Assembly: GCF_035658495.1 (NCBI RefSeq)
Contig: NZ_CP141944.1
Coordinates: 1,080,001-1,144,000 of the forward strand
From: Novosphingobium sp. RL4
Lineage (GTDB): Bacteria; Pseudomonadota; Alphaproteobacteria; Sphingomonadales; Sphingomonadaceae
DNA length: 64,000 nt
Reading direction: 5' to 3'
Below are positions 55,842 to 64,000 of the stretch, piece after piece. A program made the translations under genes and the position numbers. The stretch's first letter is position 1; every line of letters starts with the position of its first letter. The notes under the pieces were generated by a model. It was not told the DNA's origin. It worked only from the letters and a program-made list of their open reading frames with translations, and did no database searches.

Positions 55842-57629
55842 TTATGCCGCTTGCGCGGACTGGTTTCGGCCGGCCTGTTTGGCACTGTAGAGGGCGGTGT
55901 CGGCGGTCCTGAGTGCTTCTTCGCAGCTTTGGCCGGGAACGAGAGAGGCGATGCCCACGCTGACCGTCGCGCGAAGGGTATCGCCGGCATAGGGTATCGC
56001 GGCTTCTTCGAGGCGAATACGAACCCGTTCACAAACGACGCGAGCCTGAACCGCTTCCATTCCGCCGAGCACCACGGCGAATTCCTCGCCGCCGAGCCGG
56101 GCGACCAGATCGCCGTCCCGAACGGACGAGCGAAGAATCTCTACAAAATGAATCAGTACGACGTCGCCTGCGGCATGACCGTGCAGGTCGTTGATCCGCT
56201 TGAAGTGGTCGAGATCGAAGACGGCAAGGCATCCCAGCACTCCGTCGGCCGGGATCGAGGCGAGCAGGGCGGGGAGGGCTTCGTCGAAGATACGGCGGTT
56301 GTAGATTCCGGTCAGGGGATCGGTCATGGCCTGGTGGGCGAGGTCTTCCATGAGCTTTCGGCGGCCGGTGACTTCGCGCACGATGCTGACGGTGCCCATA
56401 ACCCGGCCGTCATCGTCGATGGTGGCGCGCATATGGCTTTCAACCCAGACGACTCCGCCGTCCTTGCAACTGACCCGGTACTCCACGATCGCCGTTTCGT
56501 CCGGATTGGCCAGGGCTCGGCGGCGTGCATCGAGGACGGAAGGCAGGTCGTCGGGCGAGACGAGATGGAACATCACCTTGCCGGTCAGCTCTTCCGGACG
56601 ATAGCCGAGTACGCGTTCGGTTGCGGGAGAGGCATAGCGCAGGGTGCCGTCATAGCCGAGGCGCATGATAATGTCGCTCGTGCGGTCAAGCACCAGCCGG
56701 TGCAGTGCCTCCACCGCGTGCAGCCGGTCCAGCAGGCGGCGGCGGGCGCGCAGCTCGGCCGCCAGCGGCAGGAGGATCAGCACGATAGAGGCAAAGTAGA
56801 TCTGCAGCACCTGCAGTTTCAGCGTCATGCTGACGTGGAGCAGAGTGGTGGGTCCGCTGCCTGCGAGCGAGCAGGGCAGGCCGATCGCCAGAAGGACCAC
56901 GATGGAGGAGACCGCGCCGAAGCGCCCCAGCCTGAGGGTTGCGGCGACCATCGGCAGGAACGGGATCAGGACCAGCGGGATGCGATTCTGGCCGAAAGTC
57001 AGCAGCGAGGCCAAGGCGACCAGCAGCAAAAGCCCGGTGGCTTCTCCGCGTTTCCGGTTTCCGGCGGAGGCGATCCACTGCCGGGTTTCTCCGCGCAGGG
57101 TGAACAACAGGGGCGGTCCGAACGCCACGAGCCCGAGCGCATGTCCGGCGTACCAGTCCCGCCATGCGGACCAGTAGGGGATGTCGCGCGCGACATGCGC
57201 GCACAGCGCTCCGAGGAAAGCCGTGGTGGCAGGCACGATCAGGCCGGCAATGATGAGGAAGCGGGCAACTTCCGGGACAGATTCGAACCGGCCGAACCGG
57301 GGGAAGCATCGTCTGACGAGCCAGGCCGCGGCGTGGGCCTCGGCGATGCAGATAAGCGGCAGCGGGATCGCTACCGGTCCCCGGAATCCGAACAGGAAGG
57401 ACGCGAGGAGCCCGGCAGGCACGCATGCCAGAGTGATCTGGAGCCAGCGCCGGCGCGGCGTGGCGCAGAGCTTCGCAAAGAGCAGCGCGCCCGCCAGCCA
57501 CATGATCGCGACACCGCCGTCGAAGCGGGTCAGTTGCAAGGCTATGGAAGCGCAGACAAAATAGGCTGTCGCGGTGAGGACTGCTTCGCGCACGGCATGT
57601 CTGGAATCGGGAGCGGCGAAACGTGGCAT
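55842..57629 (-). CDS. MASE1-PAS-GGDEF diguanylate cyclase
   Basis: 595 residues. N-terminal MASE1-type sensor with about eight membrane helices (5-285), a PAS domain (about 310-425, LDRTSDIIMRLGYDGTLRYA), then GGDEF (about 435-590) with an intact active-site loop RLGGEEFAVVL, so it should make c-di-GMP. I start it at ATG 57629: an in-frame ATG at 57701 would add 24 residues, but those codons are rare for this genome (CAA, AGA, GTA, CTA, ATA), which argues against it. No inhibitory RxxD site was noted next to the loop. Adjacent to the exopolysaccharide locus, a typical target of c-di-GMP. Confidence 0.88.
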   Translation of the reverse strand: MPRFAAPDSRHAVREAVLTATAYFVCASIALQLTRFDGGVAIMWLAGALLFAKLCATPRRRWLQITLACVPAGLLASFLFGFRGPVAIPLPLICIAEAHAAAWLVRRCFPRFGRFESVPEVARFLIIAGLIVPATTAFLGALCAHVARDIPYWSAWRDWYAGHALGLVAFGPPLLFTLRGETRQWIASAGNRKRGEATGLLLLVALASLLTFGQNRIPLVLIPFLPMVAATLRLGRFGAVSSIVVLLAIGLPCSLAGSGPTTLLHVSMTLKLQVLQIYFASIVLILLPLAAELRARRRLLDRLHAVEALHRLVLDRTSDIIMRLGYDGTLRYASPATERVLGYRPEELTGKVMFHLVSPDDLPSVLDARRRALANPDETAIVEYRVSCKDGGVVWVESHMRATIDDDGRVMGTVSIVREVTGRRKLMEDLAHQAMTDPLTGIYNRRIFDEALPALLASIPADGVLGCLAVFDLDHFKRINDLHGHAAGDVVLIHFVEILRSSVRDGDLVARLGGEEFAVVLGGMEAVQARVVCERVRIRLEEAAIPYAGDTLRATVSVGIASLVPGQSCEEALRTADTALYSAKQAGRNQSAQAA

Positions 57630-57870
57630 CGCCCAGTAATACGAAAATATGGTTAGTACAGCGTTAAATCTACGGCCTTTGTTCCATGGGATTTGGGACA
57701 TGTGCTCATTATAGGCGGCGCAGTTCGTGTCCCGAAGCATGTCGCGCGTCTCGATCGCGACAAATATCGGCGCTGGCCTTGGCGTCCCCCGAAATAGGAT
57801 GCTCCTTTCCCTGAGTTTGGCCGACTGTGCGGGGCGGGGAATGTTAATCCTGGGTTTGGGAGAGCAGCCG

Positions 57871-59169
57871 ATGCGTATCGTTCCCGTGTTCAAGGGGGTG
57901 GCCCTGGTCGCTCTGGGTGCGGCGCTTTTGCAGGCAGGCGGTGCGGGCGCCGAAGCGCCGTCGGTGCCGGCGCCCGCAAGCACTGTTCCCGGGTGGAGCG
58001 ACTTTCTCGATGGATTGCGCGATCTGCCGGACCGCATTCTGGCCCGCATTCCCGCAGAGCAGCGCAGCGATCCGCAGGTCCGGCAGGAAGCGGGCAGGCT
58101 GGCGCTTTCCGCCGTGGCTGCCGCGACCATCGATGCTCTGGCAGCCGATCCCGACCATCCGGCCTTCATCCCGCAGATCAACAACTACATCACGACCGGC
58201 CAGCCCAATGCTGATACCAATTACCGCGCGGCGAAGATCGCGCCGGGAGGAATCTATCGCCTGAGGGGCCTGCGAGGTTCGATGAACCAGGCCCGCATAG
58301 CGGAGGCGGGCCCTCGGCCCCAGCAGACGGCGGGTTCCGTGAACCTCGGCGCGCCAAGGCCGGTTCACGACATCAACGCACTCAAAGTCGATGCCGAGGG
58401 GCGCTACGACGTCATTCTCAGTCCCGAGCGTCCGCCGGGCCATGTCGGGGACTGGTGGCAGCTCGATCCTACCACCAACATGCTGCTCGTTCGCATGGTC
58501 GCATCGGACTGGAACGCAGAGAAGGAACCCACTCTTTCCATCGAGCGGCTCGATGTTCCGGCGGTGCGTCCGCGCCCGGCGGCGGCGGTGCTCGAGCAGA
58601 AGTTGCGCGGTATTCCGGTGGCGGCGGGGTTCATTGCACCGCTGCTTGCCGACCGGCCGGCGAAACTGCGCGGCGAAGGCTATGTGAACAGGCTGAAGGC
58701 CGTCGATTTCAGCCAGATGGGCGGCCTTGCGGGCCAGTTCTATTTCGAGGGTGCTTACGATCTCAAGGATGATGAGGCGCTGCTGATCGAAACCAAGCTG
58801 CCGGAGAAATGCACCTACCAGTCACTGATCCTCACCAACGACCTCTACGAGACGACCGACTGGTACAATAACCAGAGCAGCCTCAACGGTGCGCAGACAC
58901 ACCTCGACAGCGACGGGGTTCTGCGCGTGGTCGTGGCGGCGAAGGATCCCGGCGTACCGAACTGGCTCGATACTTCGGGCTACCGGACCGGCGTGGTGCA
59001 AGGGCGGTGGATGGAGTGTTCCAGCCAGCCGGTGCCCGCCGCCCGCAAGATCGCGCTGAAGGATCTGCGGGGCGCTTTGCCGGCCGATACGCCGACTGTC
59101 ACGCCGCAGCAGCGCGAGGCCATCTTGCGTGACCGGCGCGCCACCCTTCAGCAGCGTCCGCTATGGTAG
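57871..59169 (+). CDS. Secreted DUF1214-like protein
   Basis: About 432 residues. Signal peptide after ATG 57871 (FKGVALVALGAALLQAGGAGAEA). The C-terminal half has a pattern I associate with DUF1214-type proteins (YNNQSSLNGAQTHLDSDG, then WLDTSGYRTGVVQGRW), and the tail LRDRRATLQQRPLW is a basic helix. GGGAGAG lies before the start; in-frame ATGs at 57841 and 57727 are less likely. Role unknown; homologues are often near steroid or aromatic degradation genes. Confidence 0.68.
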   Translation: MRIVPVFKGVALVALGAALLQAGGAGAEAPSVPAPASTVPGWSDFLDGLRDLPDRILARIPAEQRSDPQVRQEAGRLALSAVAAATIDALAADPDHPAFIPQINNYITTGQPNADTNYRAAKIAPGGIYRLRGLRGSMNQARIAEAGPRPQQTAGSVNLGAPRPVHDINALKVDAEGRYDVILSPERPPGHVGDWWQLDPTTNMLLVRMVASDWNAEKEPTLSIERLDVPAVRPRPAAAVLEQKLRGIPVAAGFIAPLLADRPAKLRGEGYVNRLKAVDFSQMGGLAGQFYFEGAYDLKDDEALLIETKLPEKCTYQSLILTNDLYETTDWYNNQSSLNGAQTHLDSDGVLRVVVAAKDPGVPNWLDTSGYRTGVVQGRWMECSSQPVPAARKIALKDLRGALPADTPTVTPQQREAILRDRRATLQQRPLW

Positions 59170-59200
59170 GAGGGGCCGTGGGCCGTGATCGGCAGGGTGG

Positions 59201-59983
59201 TCAGCAGGTCTGGCCGGGAGGGCAGGGCGGCTTGCCGCCGGGCGCACCGAAGCGGGGGCCTTGTCCCGGGCCTTCCCCGGCTCCGGGCCCCTTGGCGCCG
59301 CGATCCGCCGGACGCAGTTCCTGCATGGACAGCACGCCGTCCTGGTCCTTGTCTGCCGCTTCGAACTTCCTGCCTTCGTAAGCCAGCAGTTCGTCCAGCG
59401 AGACGCCCGCATCGTAATTTGTGTTGGCGTGGGCGATCGTCGTCCCGTTGAGCGGTTCGATCATGGCGGCAAGCATGTAATCCTCCGGTCCATCCCCGGC
59501 GACCGGGAGGATGGCGTCGGCGATCGGGCCGTCGCGGTCCCCGAAGGCGCCGGCCTCGTTCGAGGCGACCGAACCCATCTGCTTTTGCCAGACCATGAAT
59601 TCGGCCTGGGAGATCGAACCGTTGCGGTCGGTATCGACGGCGGCGAAGCGGCTGCGGATGGTGGTCTCGCGCCGGGCTTCGACGACGGCGTGCAGTTCGT
59701 CGATCGTGACGATGCCGTCACGATTGGCGTCGGCCTCGCGGAACATGGCGGTGACGAGCTTGTCGTACTGCTTGCGGGTGACCGGCTTGGGCGCGCGGGG
59801 CTTGCCGCCGCCCGGACCGCCGGGGCCCCCGCCATCCGGGCCGCCCCCGGGACCGCCGCCTCCGCCGCCGCCTCCCATGTCGCCCATTTCACCGCCCATT
59901 CCGCCGCCCATTCCTTGCGCGAGCAGGGCGGGGGACTGGACGAGCAGGAGCGATGCCATGAGGGCGAGGGAGATCTTGCGCAT
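59201..59983 (-). CDS. Secreted EF-hand protein with glycine-rich linker
   Basis: 260 residues. Signal peptide (ISLALMASLLLVQSPALLAQ), a strongly Gly-rich segment (about 23-60), then EF-hand loops: DANRDGIVTIDE, DTDRNGSISQAE, a degenerate NTNYDAGVSLDE and DKDQDGVLSMQE. Three loops keep Asp-x-Asp-x-Asp/Asn-Gly, so calcium binding in the envelope or outside is plausible. Same strand as, and downstream of, the autotransporter gene, which has Asp-rich Ca-like loops of its own. Convergent with the DUF1214-like gene. Confidence 0.83.
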   Translation of the reverse strand: MRKISLALMASLLLVQSPALLAQGMGGGMGGEMGDMGGGGGGGGPGGGPDGGGPGGPGGGKPRAPKPVTRKQYDKLVTAMFREADANRDGIVTIDELHAVVEARRETTIRSRFAAVDTDRNGSISQAEFMVWQKQMGSVASNEAGAFGDRDGPIADAILPVAGDGPEDYMLAAMIEPLNGTTIAHANTNYDAGVSLDELLAYEGRKFEAADKDQDGVLSMQELRPADRGAKGPGAGEGPGQGPRFGAPGGKPPCPPGQTC

Positions 59984-60244
59984 GGAAGGCTGTCTGCCTT
60001 CGCCGTTTAGCGCGAAGATTTCAGTGCGGGCGCGAATGTAGCGGCCCGATTGCAATATCGAGCATGCCCCGGGAAACGACCCGGCCCCGGCCGCATTGGG
60101 GGCGACCGGGGCCGGAGGCTGGGCTGGAAAGCGCCTGCGCCGTGGGTGGCGCGGGGTTGGGGTGGGGGGGCAGCGCTTTCCTGCAGCGAGCCGGACCGGC
60201 TGGGGCGCCGGTCCGGTTGCTTTTCCAGCCGTTCCTTGAGCGGC

Positions 60245-63200
60245 TTACCAGCCGATCGTCACCGAGCCGCGAAGCGCGAGGTCTACCCGGCCGTGACGAT
60301 CCTCGGCGGCGAGTTCGCCGCCCATCGTCAGGCCCAGCGTGCCGCCGATCGCGCGGAGGCGGGCGAACCAGCCACTGGTGGCTTCGTCGCCGTCGAGCGT
60401 GAAGTTCTGGCCGCCCGCGAAGTGCGCGGTCGTCGAACCGATGCCGCCGCTGACGATTTCGCGCCAGCCGCCTTCGGTTTCGATGCGGAACCAGTTCTCG
60501 TCACGGCGCTCCATGCCCATGAAGTCGACGCCGAGCGTGACGCCGCCGTTGACGCCGAGTTCGTCGCTGGTGCGCGAGGCGACCGTCAGGTCGAGCGCCT
60601 TGCCGCCGCCGTTCTCGGTGTAGCCGTCTTCCTTCAGGCGCACGTAGTCGACCGAGACTGCGGGGCGATAGAAGAAGTGGCTGCCGCCGCCCTCATAGGA
60701 AGCGCCGCCCGCTGCGGTCACGAAGGTGCCGTCCCACTTGCCCTTGATCGTGCGGTTCACCTTCTCGGTGCCGATCGCGCCGATGAACTGGCGTTCGCTG
60801 TCGTAGTTCGAACGGCCGATGGAGGCGCGGCCGAAGCCCTGGACGGCGCCGAACTGTCCGCGCCAGTGGCCGGCGAGTTCGAAGGAGTTCGACTTGATCT
60901 CGCTGGTGCCGCCGCTGGTGTGGCGGTTCCACAGGTACGAGAAGGTACCGCCGAACCGGCCGATCCCGGTCAGGTACTCGGCGCCGAACGACATGGCGTA
61001 ACCCTGGAGGTTGTAGGCGGCGCTGCTGCCGGCCTTCTTGTCGCTGCCCCAGAACGAAAGGTTCATGGTGGTGCTGAAGCGGCCTTCACCCCAGACCGGG
61101 TTGGTCGGTTCCATGAGTTGGCGGGCGAGCGTGCGGGTGCCCAGGCTGATGCCTTCGAACGAGCCGCCGGCGTGGTCGGGCAGCATCTGGCCGACCGTCT
61201 GGCGGAACTGGTCGCCGTTGGTGATGCCCAGGAACACGTCCTCGATCTTCTCGTCCTGGCTGAGGGCGGTGAAGATCGCGTTGTAGGCGGTCGCCTGCGA
61301 GCGGTTGAGACCGAGTTCGGCCACCGTGCGGCGGGCGATGTCGACGACCACGGTGTTCGCGGCGGCGTCCTCGTCGAGGGTGGCCTTGAACATGAAGGGC
61401 ACCAGGTCGGTCGAGGCTTCGAGGTTGTCGCGGCCGAGGATCGTTCCGGCGGTCAGCACCTGGTAGCTGCCTTCCGCGGTCGAGACGTCGGCCAGCTTGA
61501 TCGAGAGCTTGGCGCCGTCCTCGAAGGAGGCGGTGCCGGCGACGGTATAGGCCGAACCCTGGCCCGCCGCCTTGTTCAGGGTGACGGCCAGGACGCCGTC
61601 CTTGGACACGTCGAGCGAGCCGATCGTGGCGGGCTTGTTCACGTCGAACGTGCCGCCGGTGATCTTCACCGCGAGATTGCCCGAATTGACCAGCGAGCCC
61701 GAGAAGACCGAGGTGCCGGTCAGCGTCAGGCTGTCGGCACCGCCGCCGAAGTCCGCCGTGCCCACGAAGCGCGAGGTTCCGGCGAGGGTCATGGTATCGG
61801 TGCCGCCGCCGAAGGTGACGTTGCCGGTCTGCACCGCATCCCCCGACAGCGCGAGCGTGTTGTTGCCCGCGCCGAACATGACGTTGCCGGTCACGGTGCC
61901 ATCGGCGATGTCCACCGTGTCGTTGCCGCCGCCGAGCAGCACGTCGCCCACGATCGAGGGGGCGGTGAAGCCCGCGCCGACCTGGGTCTGCTTCACCGTC
62001 ACGCTGCCGCTGGCGTTCGAGAGGTCGATCGCGATGTTGCGGCCGGAACCTGCCTTGGCGCCGGTGGCGGAGATGGTGCCGCTGTTCTCGACGAGGTTGA
62101 GCGTGCCGCTGGCGTCGCTGATCGCGGTGGCCGAACCGTTCTCACCTGCGGCCACGGCCTTGATGGTGCCGCTGTTGCGGATCGTCGGCAGGCTGGCGCC
62201 GGCGTCGATGCGGATGGCGGTCGTCTGGGCGCCGGTGGTGTTGCCGCCCGCCGCGCCGATGGTTCCGGAGTTCTGGAGGAGCGGCGTGCTGGCGCCCGCG
62301 CCGAGGCGGATCGCGGTGGCATTGGCGTCCTTGGACGTCGCCACGACCGTGCCGGAGACGCCGATGCCGTTGGCGATCGTGACGTCGCCGCCGAGACCGC
62401 CGATGGCAAGGCCGTTGCCGTCGATCCCCGCGTAAAGGCCGTTGCCTTCGATGCCGCCCTCGATCTGGAGGCCGTATTTGCTGGCGGTGCCCGCGACCGG
62501 GCCGATCGCGATGTCGTTGGTGGCCGAGCCGATCACCATGGCCGGGGCCTTGCCGTAAGTGACGACCTTGGCCGAGCCTTCCGTGGCATCGGGGATGCCG
62601 TCGGCGTCTTCGTCGGCGTTGTTGGCGTCATTGTCCTTGGGCGGCACGGCGAGCACGATGCCGCCGGTCACATTGCCTTCGACGATGACGGCCGAACCGC
62701 CCTGCAGCAGGTCGTCGGCGTCGAGCTTGGAGGGATCGCTGGGCGGGGTGGGATAGCGATAGCCGGTCGAGACGATCGAGCCCTGCACGACCATGGCACC
62801 GTTGATGTCGCCGCCGAAGTGCGCGCCGACAGCGTTCTTGCCCTGGGCCTGCACCGTGCCCGCGAGCCGGACGTTGCCGTCGATCTGGCCGGCCTTTACG
62901 CCGACTGCGTTGTCGCCCAGCACGCTGGTCTTGCCGTCATGCGTGAAGTTGCCGGTCAGCTTGCCGCCGAGCGAGACACCGGCGGAATCGTTGCCCTCGA
63001 CGACGATCGTGCCGCTCTGGGTGATCTTGCCGGTGTGATCGCCTTCGGTGCGAATGCCGATGCGGTTGGAGCCGAGCGCGAAGGGTCCGTCGAGGTCGCC
63101 GTCCTTGTCATCGTCGGTGGGGGCGTAGGGTTCGTCGAGCGTGATGGTGCCGGTGTTGACGATGTCGCCCGTCGTGCCCGCATTGGCGACGATGCCGCGC

Positions 63201-63445
63201 GCGCCGTTGGAGTTGGCGATGGTGATCGCGCCGGCATTGGCGACGTTGTTGTTGCTGTCCATCGTCACCGCGGTGCCGGAGGTCAGCACGACCGAGCCGT
63301 CCTTGGTGATGTTGATCGCGTCGGCGGCGCCGTTCTTGATCGTGGAGGTGAGGAGAGGCGTGGTCTTCTTGGTGGTCACGTCCTCGGCATGAGCGGCGGT
63401 CGCCAGTGCGAGGAGCGCGGTGGAAGCAAGCAGGTAGCGAGGCAT
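60245..63445 (-). CDS. Large autotransporter adhesin (type Va)
   Basis: 1066 residues. Signal peptide (YLLASTALLALATAAHAED), a long passenger of beta-helix type with repeated N-x-G-T-I/V elements (NAGTIGAAGG, NSGTIKAVAAG, NSGTISATGAK), and a C-terminal beta-barrel (about 795-1066) ending in the typical aromatic residue (VTIGW). Two acidic loops, PTDDDKDGDLDGP and NADEDADGIPDATEG, look like calcium-binding loops inserted in the helix. It is exported through its own barrel; likely an adhesin or surface layer protein. Confidence 0.9.
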   Translation of the reverse strand: MPRYLLASTALLALATAAHAEDVTTKKTTPLLTSTIKNGAADAINITKDGSVVLTSGTAVTMDSNNNVANAGAITIANSNGARGIVANAGTTGDIVNTGTITLDEPYAPTDDDKDGDLDGPFALGSNRIGIRTEGDHTGKITQSGTIVVEGNDSAGVSLGGKLTGNFTHDGKTSVLGDNAVGVKAGQIDGNVRLAGTVQAQGKNAVGAHFGGDINGAMVVQGSIVSTGYRYPTPPSDPSKLDADDLLQGGSAVIVEGNVTGGIVLAVPPKDNDANNADEDADGIPDATEGSAKVVTYGKAPAMVIGSATNDIAIGPVAGTASKYGLQIEGGIEGNGLYAGIDGNGLAIGGLGGDVTIANGIGVSGTVVATSKDANATAIRLGAGASTPLLQNSGTIGAAGGNTTGAQTTAIRIDAGASLPTIRNSGTIKAVAAGENGSATAISDASGTLNLVENSGTISATGAKAGSGRNIAIDLSNASGSVTVKQTQVGAGFTAPSIVGDVLLGGGNDTVDIADGTVTGNVMFGAGNNTLALSGDAVQTGNVTFGGGTDTMTLAGTSRFVGTADFGGGADSLTLTGTSVFSGSLVNSGNLAVKITGGTFDVNKPATIGSLDVSKDGVLAVTLNKAAGQGSAYTVAGTASFEDGAKLSIKLADVSTAEGSYQVLTAGTILGRDNLEASTDLVPFMFKATLDEDAAANTVVVDIARRTVAELGLNRSQATAYNAIFTALSQDEKIEDVFLGITNGDQFRQTVGQMLPDHAGGSFEGISLGTRTLARQLMEPTNPVWGEGRFSTTMNLSFWGSDKKAGSSAAYNLQGYAMSFGAEYLTGIGRFGGTFSYLWNRHTSGGTSEIKSNSFELAGHWRGQFGAVQGFGRASIGRSNYDSERQFIGAIGTEKVNRTIKGKWDGTFVTAAGGASYEGGGSHFFYRPAVSVDYVRLKEDGYTENGGGKALDLTVASRTSDELGVNGGVTLGVDFMGMERRDENWFRIETEGGWREIVSGGIGSTTAHFAGGQNFTLDGDEATSGWFARLRAIGGTLGLTMGGELAAEDRHGRVDLALRGSVTIGW

Positions 63446-63511
63446 CTTCGTCCCTTCAGGTCGATATCGAGACCTGAGACGGAGGCACTGGCCGCCAGCC
63501 TTGGAAAAAAT

Positions 63512-64000
63512 TCAAAAACGCGCGTCGAGGCCGATACGGGCGGTGCGCGGGCGCAGCGGCGTCACCTGATCACGGCCGATGCTGAAGGGCGTGCCGAGCG
63601 AGAAGCGGTTGCCGCGCACGTCGGCAAGATTGGTCACGCTGAGCGTCACGCCGTAGCTGGATGTGCCGAAGCGGATGTCGAAGCCGCTGTCGAGGTAGTT
63701 GCCCTGCGGCTCGCCCAGTTCCGGCCCGATGCCGAGGCGCGAGCGGCCGAGGTAGTTCGCCCAGCCATTGGCGGTCAGGCCCCAGTCCCCGTCCGCGAAC
63801 TCATGCGTCCAGGCGATTCCCGAATGACCGGCGAAACGGGCGATGTTCGGCACCTGCATGGCCCGCATCGCCACGGCCCGCGCAAGATCGGCCTGCGTGT
63901 AGCTGGCGGCCTGGGCGGCGGAGAGCGCGACGTACTGGAGCAGGCCGGGCGAGGGTTCGTCCACCTTGCTTTCGTTCCATGTCGCGCCCAGTTCCACGCG
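63512..64000 (-). CDS. TonB-dependent receptor, C-terminal part (5' end outside window)
   Basis: The last 162 residues of a TonB-dependent outer-membrane receptor. Alternating strands (WGLTANGWANYLGRSRLG, GVTLSVTNLADVRGNRFSLG, RTARIGLDARF) and the C-terminal phenylalanine are typical. The frame runs off the right edge, so the plug and TonB box are not seen and the substrate cannot be guessed. Upstream of, and in the same direction as, the autotransporter gene, with 66 bp between them. Confidence 0.85.
   Translation of the reverse strand, partial: RVELGATWNESKVDEPSPGLLQYVALSAAQAASYTQADLARAVAMRAMQVPNIARFAGHSGIAWTHEFADGDWGLTANGWANYLGRSRLGIGPELGEPQGNYLDSGFDIRFGTSSYGVTLSVTNLADVRGNRFSLGTPFSIGRDQVTPLRPRTARIGLDARF

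Noticed and set aside
57630..57701. N-terminal extension of the MASE1 cyclase to ATG 57701
   Set aside because: Codons in this stretch are rare for the genome and the DNA is AT-rich like a promoter; the start at 57629 fits better.

Overview
The window reads as chromosomal DNA of a GC-rich alphaproteobacterium, most likely a sphingomonad (Novosphingobium/Sphingobium type). This is inference from protein style and context: an exopolysaccharide locus linked to type I secretion like the sphingan clusters, DUF2849/DUF934 genes in the cysteine operon, many c-di-GMP proteins, a TonB receptor, and strong GC codon bias. No tRNA, rRNA, insertion sequence, phage or CRISPR array was seen. Most genes are ordinary and densely packed, often with 1-8 nt overlaps.

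Layout. 1-1916: 3' part of a molybdenum hydroxylase large subunit with an extra C-terminal domain. 2132-3010: secreted hypothetical protein, then a 0.6 kb gap with two REP-like palindromes. 3638-7800: divergent Lrp-type regulator and putA (proline catabolism), ending in a strong terminator. 7878-9116: MFS exporter with palindromes at its start. 9297-13247: leftward sulfate-assimilation operon cobA-DUF2849-cysI-DUF934-cysH. 13339-14395: two small envelope proteins. 14500-19410: c-di-GMP group, made of an MHYT-PAS-GGDEF-EAL gene cut by one in-frame stop codon, a PilZ-HTH fusion and a GGDEF protein with a degenerate active site. 19417-26479: MscS channel, metC, a proline-rich membrane protein, queF, a small secreted protein, a GNAT-nitrilase fusion and an exported deoxyribosyltransferase-like protein.

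26530-37596: glycogen/alpha-glucan block, with a leftward GH13 alpha-glucosidase divergent from a fully coupled glgP-glgB-glgC-glgA-glgX operon. 37580-55819: exopolysaccharide locus with glycosyltransferases, a sulfotransferase, a flippase, an ExoY-type priming transferase, a short OPX lipoprotein, a BY-kinase co-polymerase, an outer-membrane barrel, a HlyD/ABC/TolC type I secretion set and a hexapeptide acyltransferase. 55842-64000: MASE1-PAS-GGDEF cyclase, DUF1214-like secreted protein, EF-hand protein, large autotransporter and the end of a TonB-dependent receptor.

How the parts may work together (inference): glycogen and exopolysaccharide synthesis sit side by side and both draw on glucose-1-phosphate. 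The c-di-GMP proteins are plausible regulators of polysaccharide output, and the stop codon in the MHYT protein suggests that one input is lost or decaying. Sulfate assimilation makes the activated sulfate that the sulfotransferase in the polysaccharide locus would need. I see no clearly new multi-gene system. The best leads are the PilZ-HTH regulator beside the interrupted cyclase, the sulfotransferase in the polysaccharide locus, the exported deoxyribosyltransferase-like protein, and a 33-codon leader ORF overlapping the ABC exporter start.
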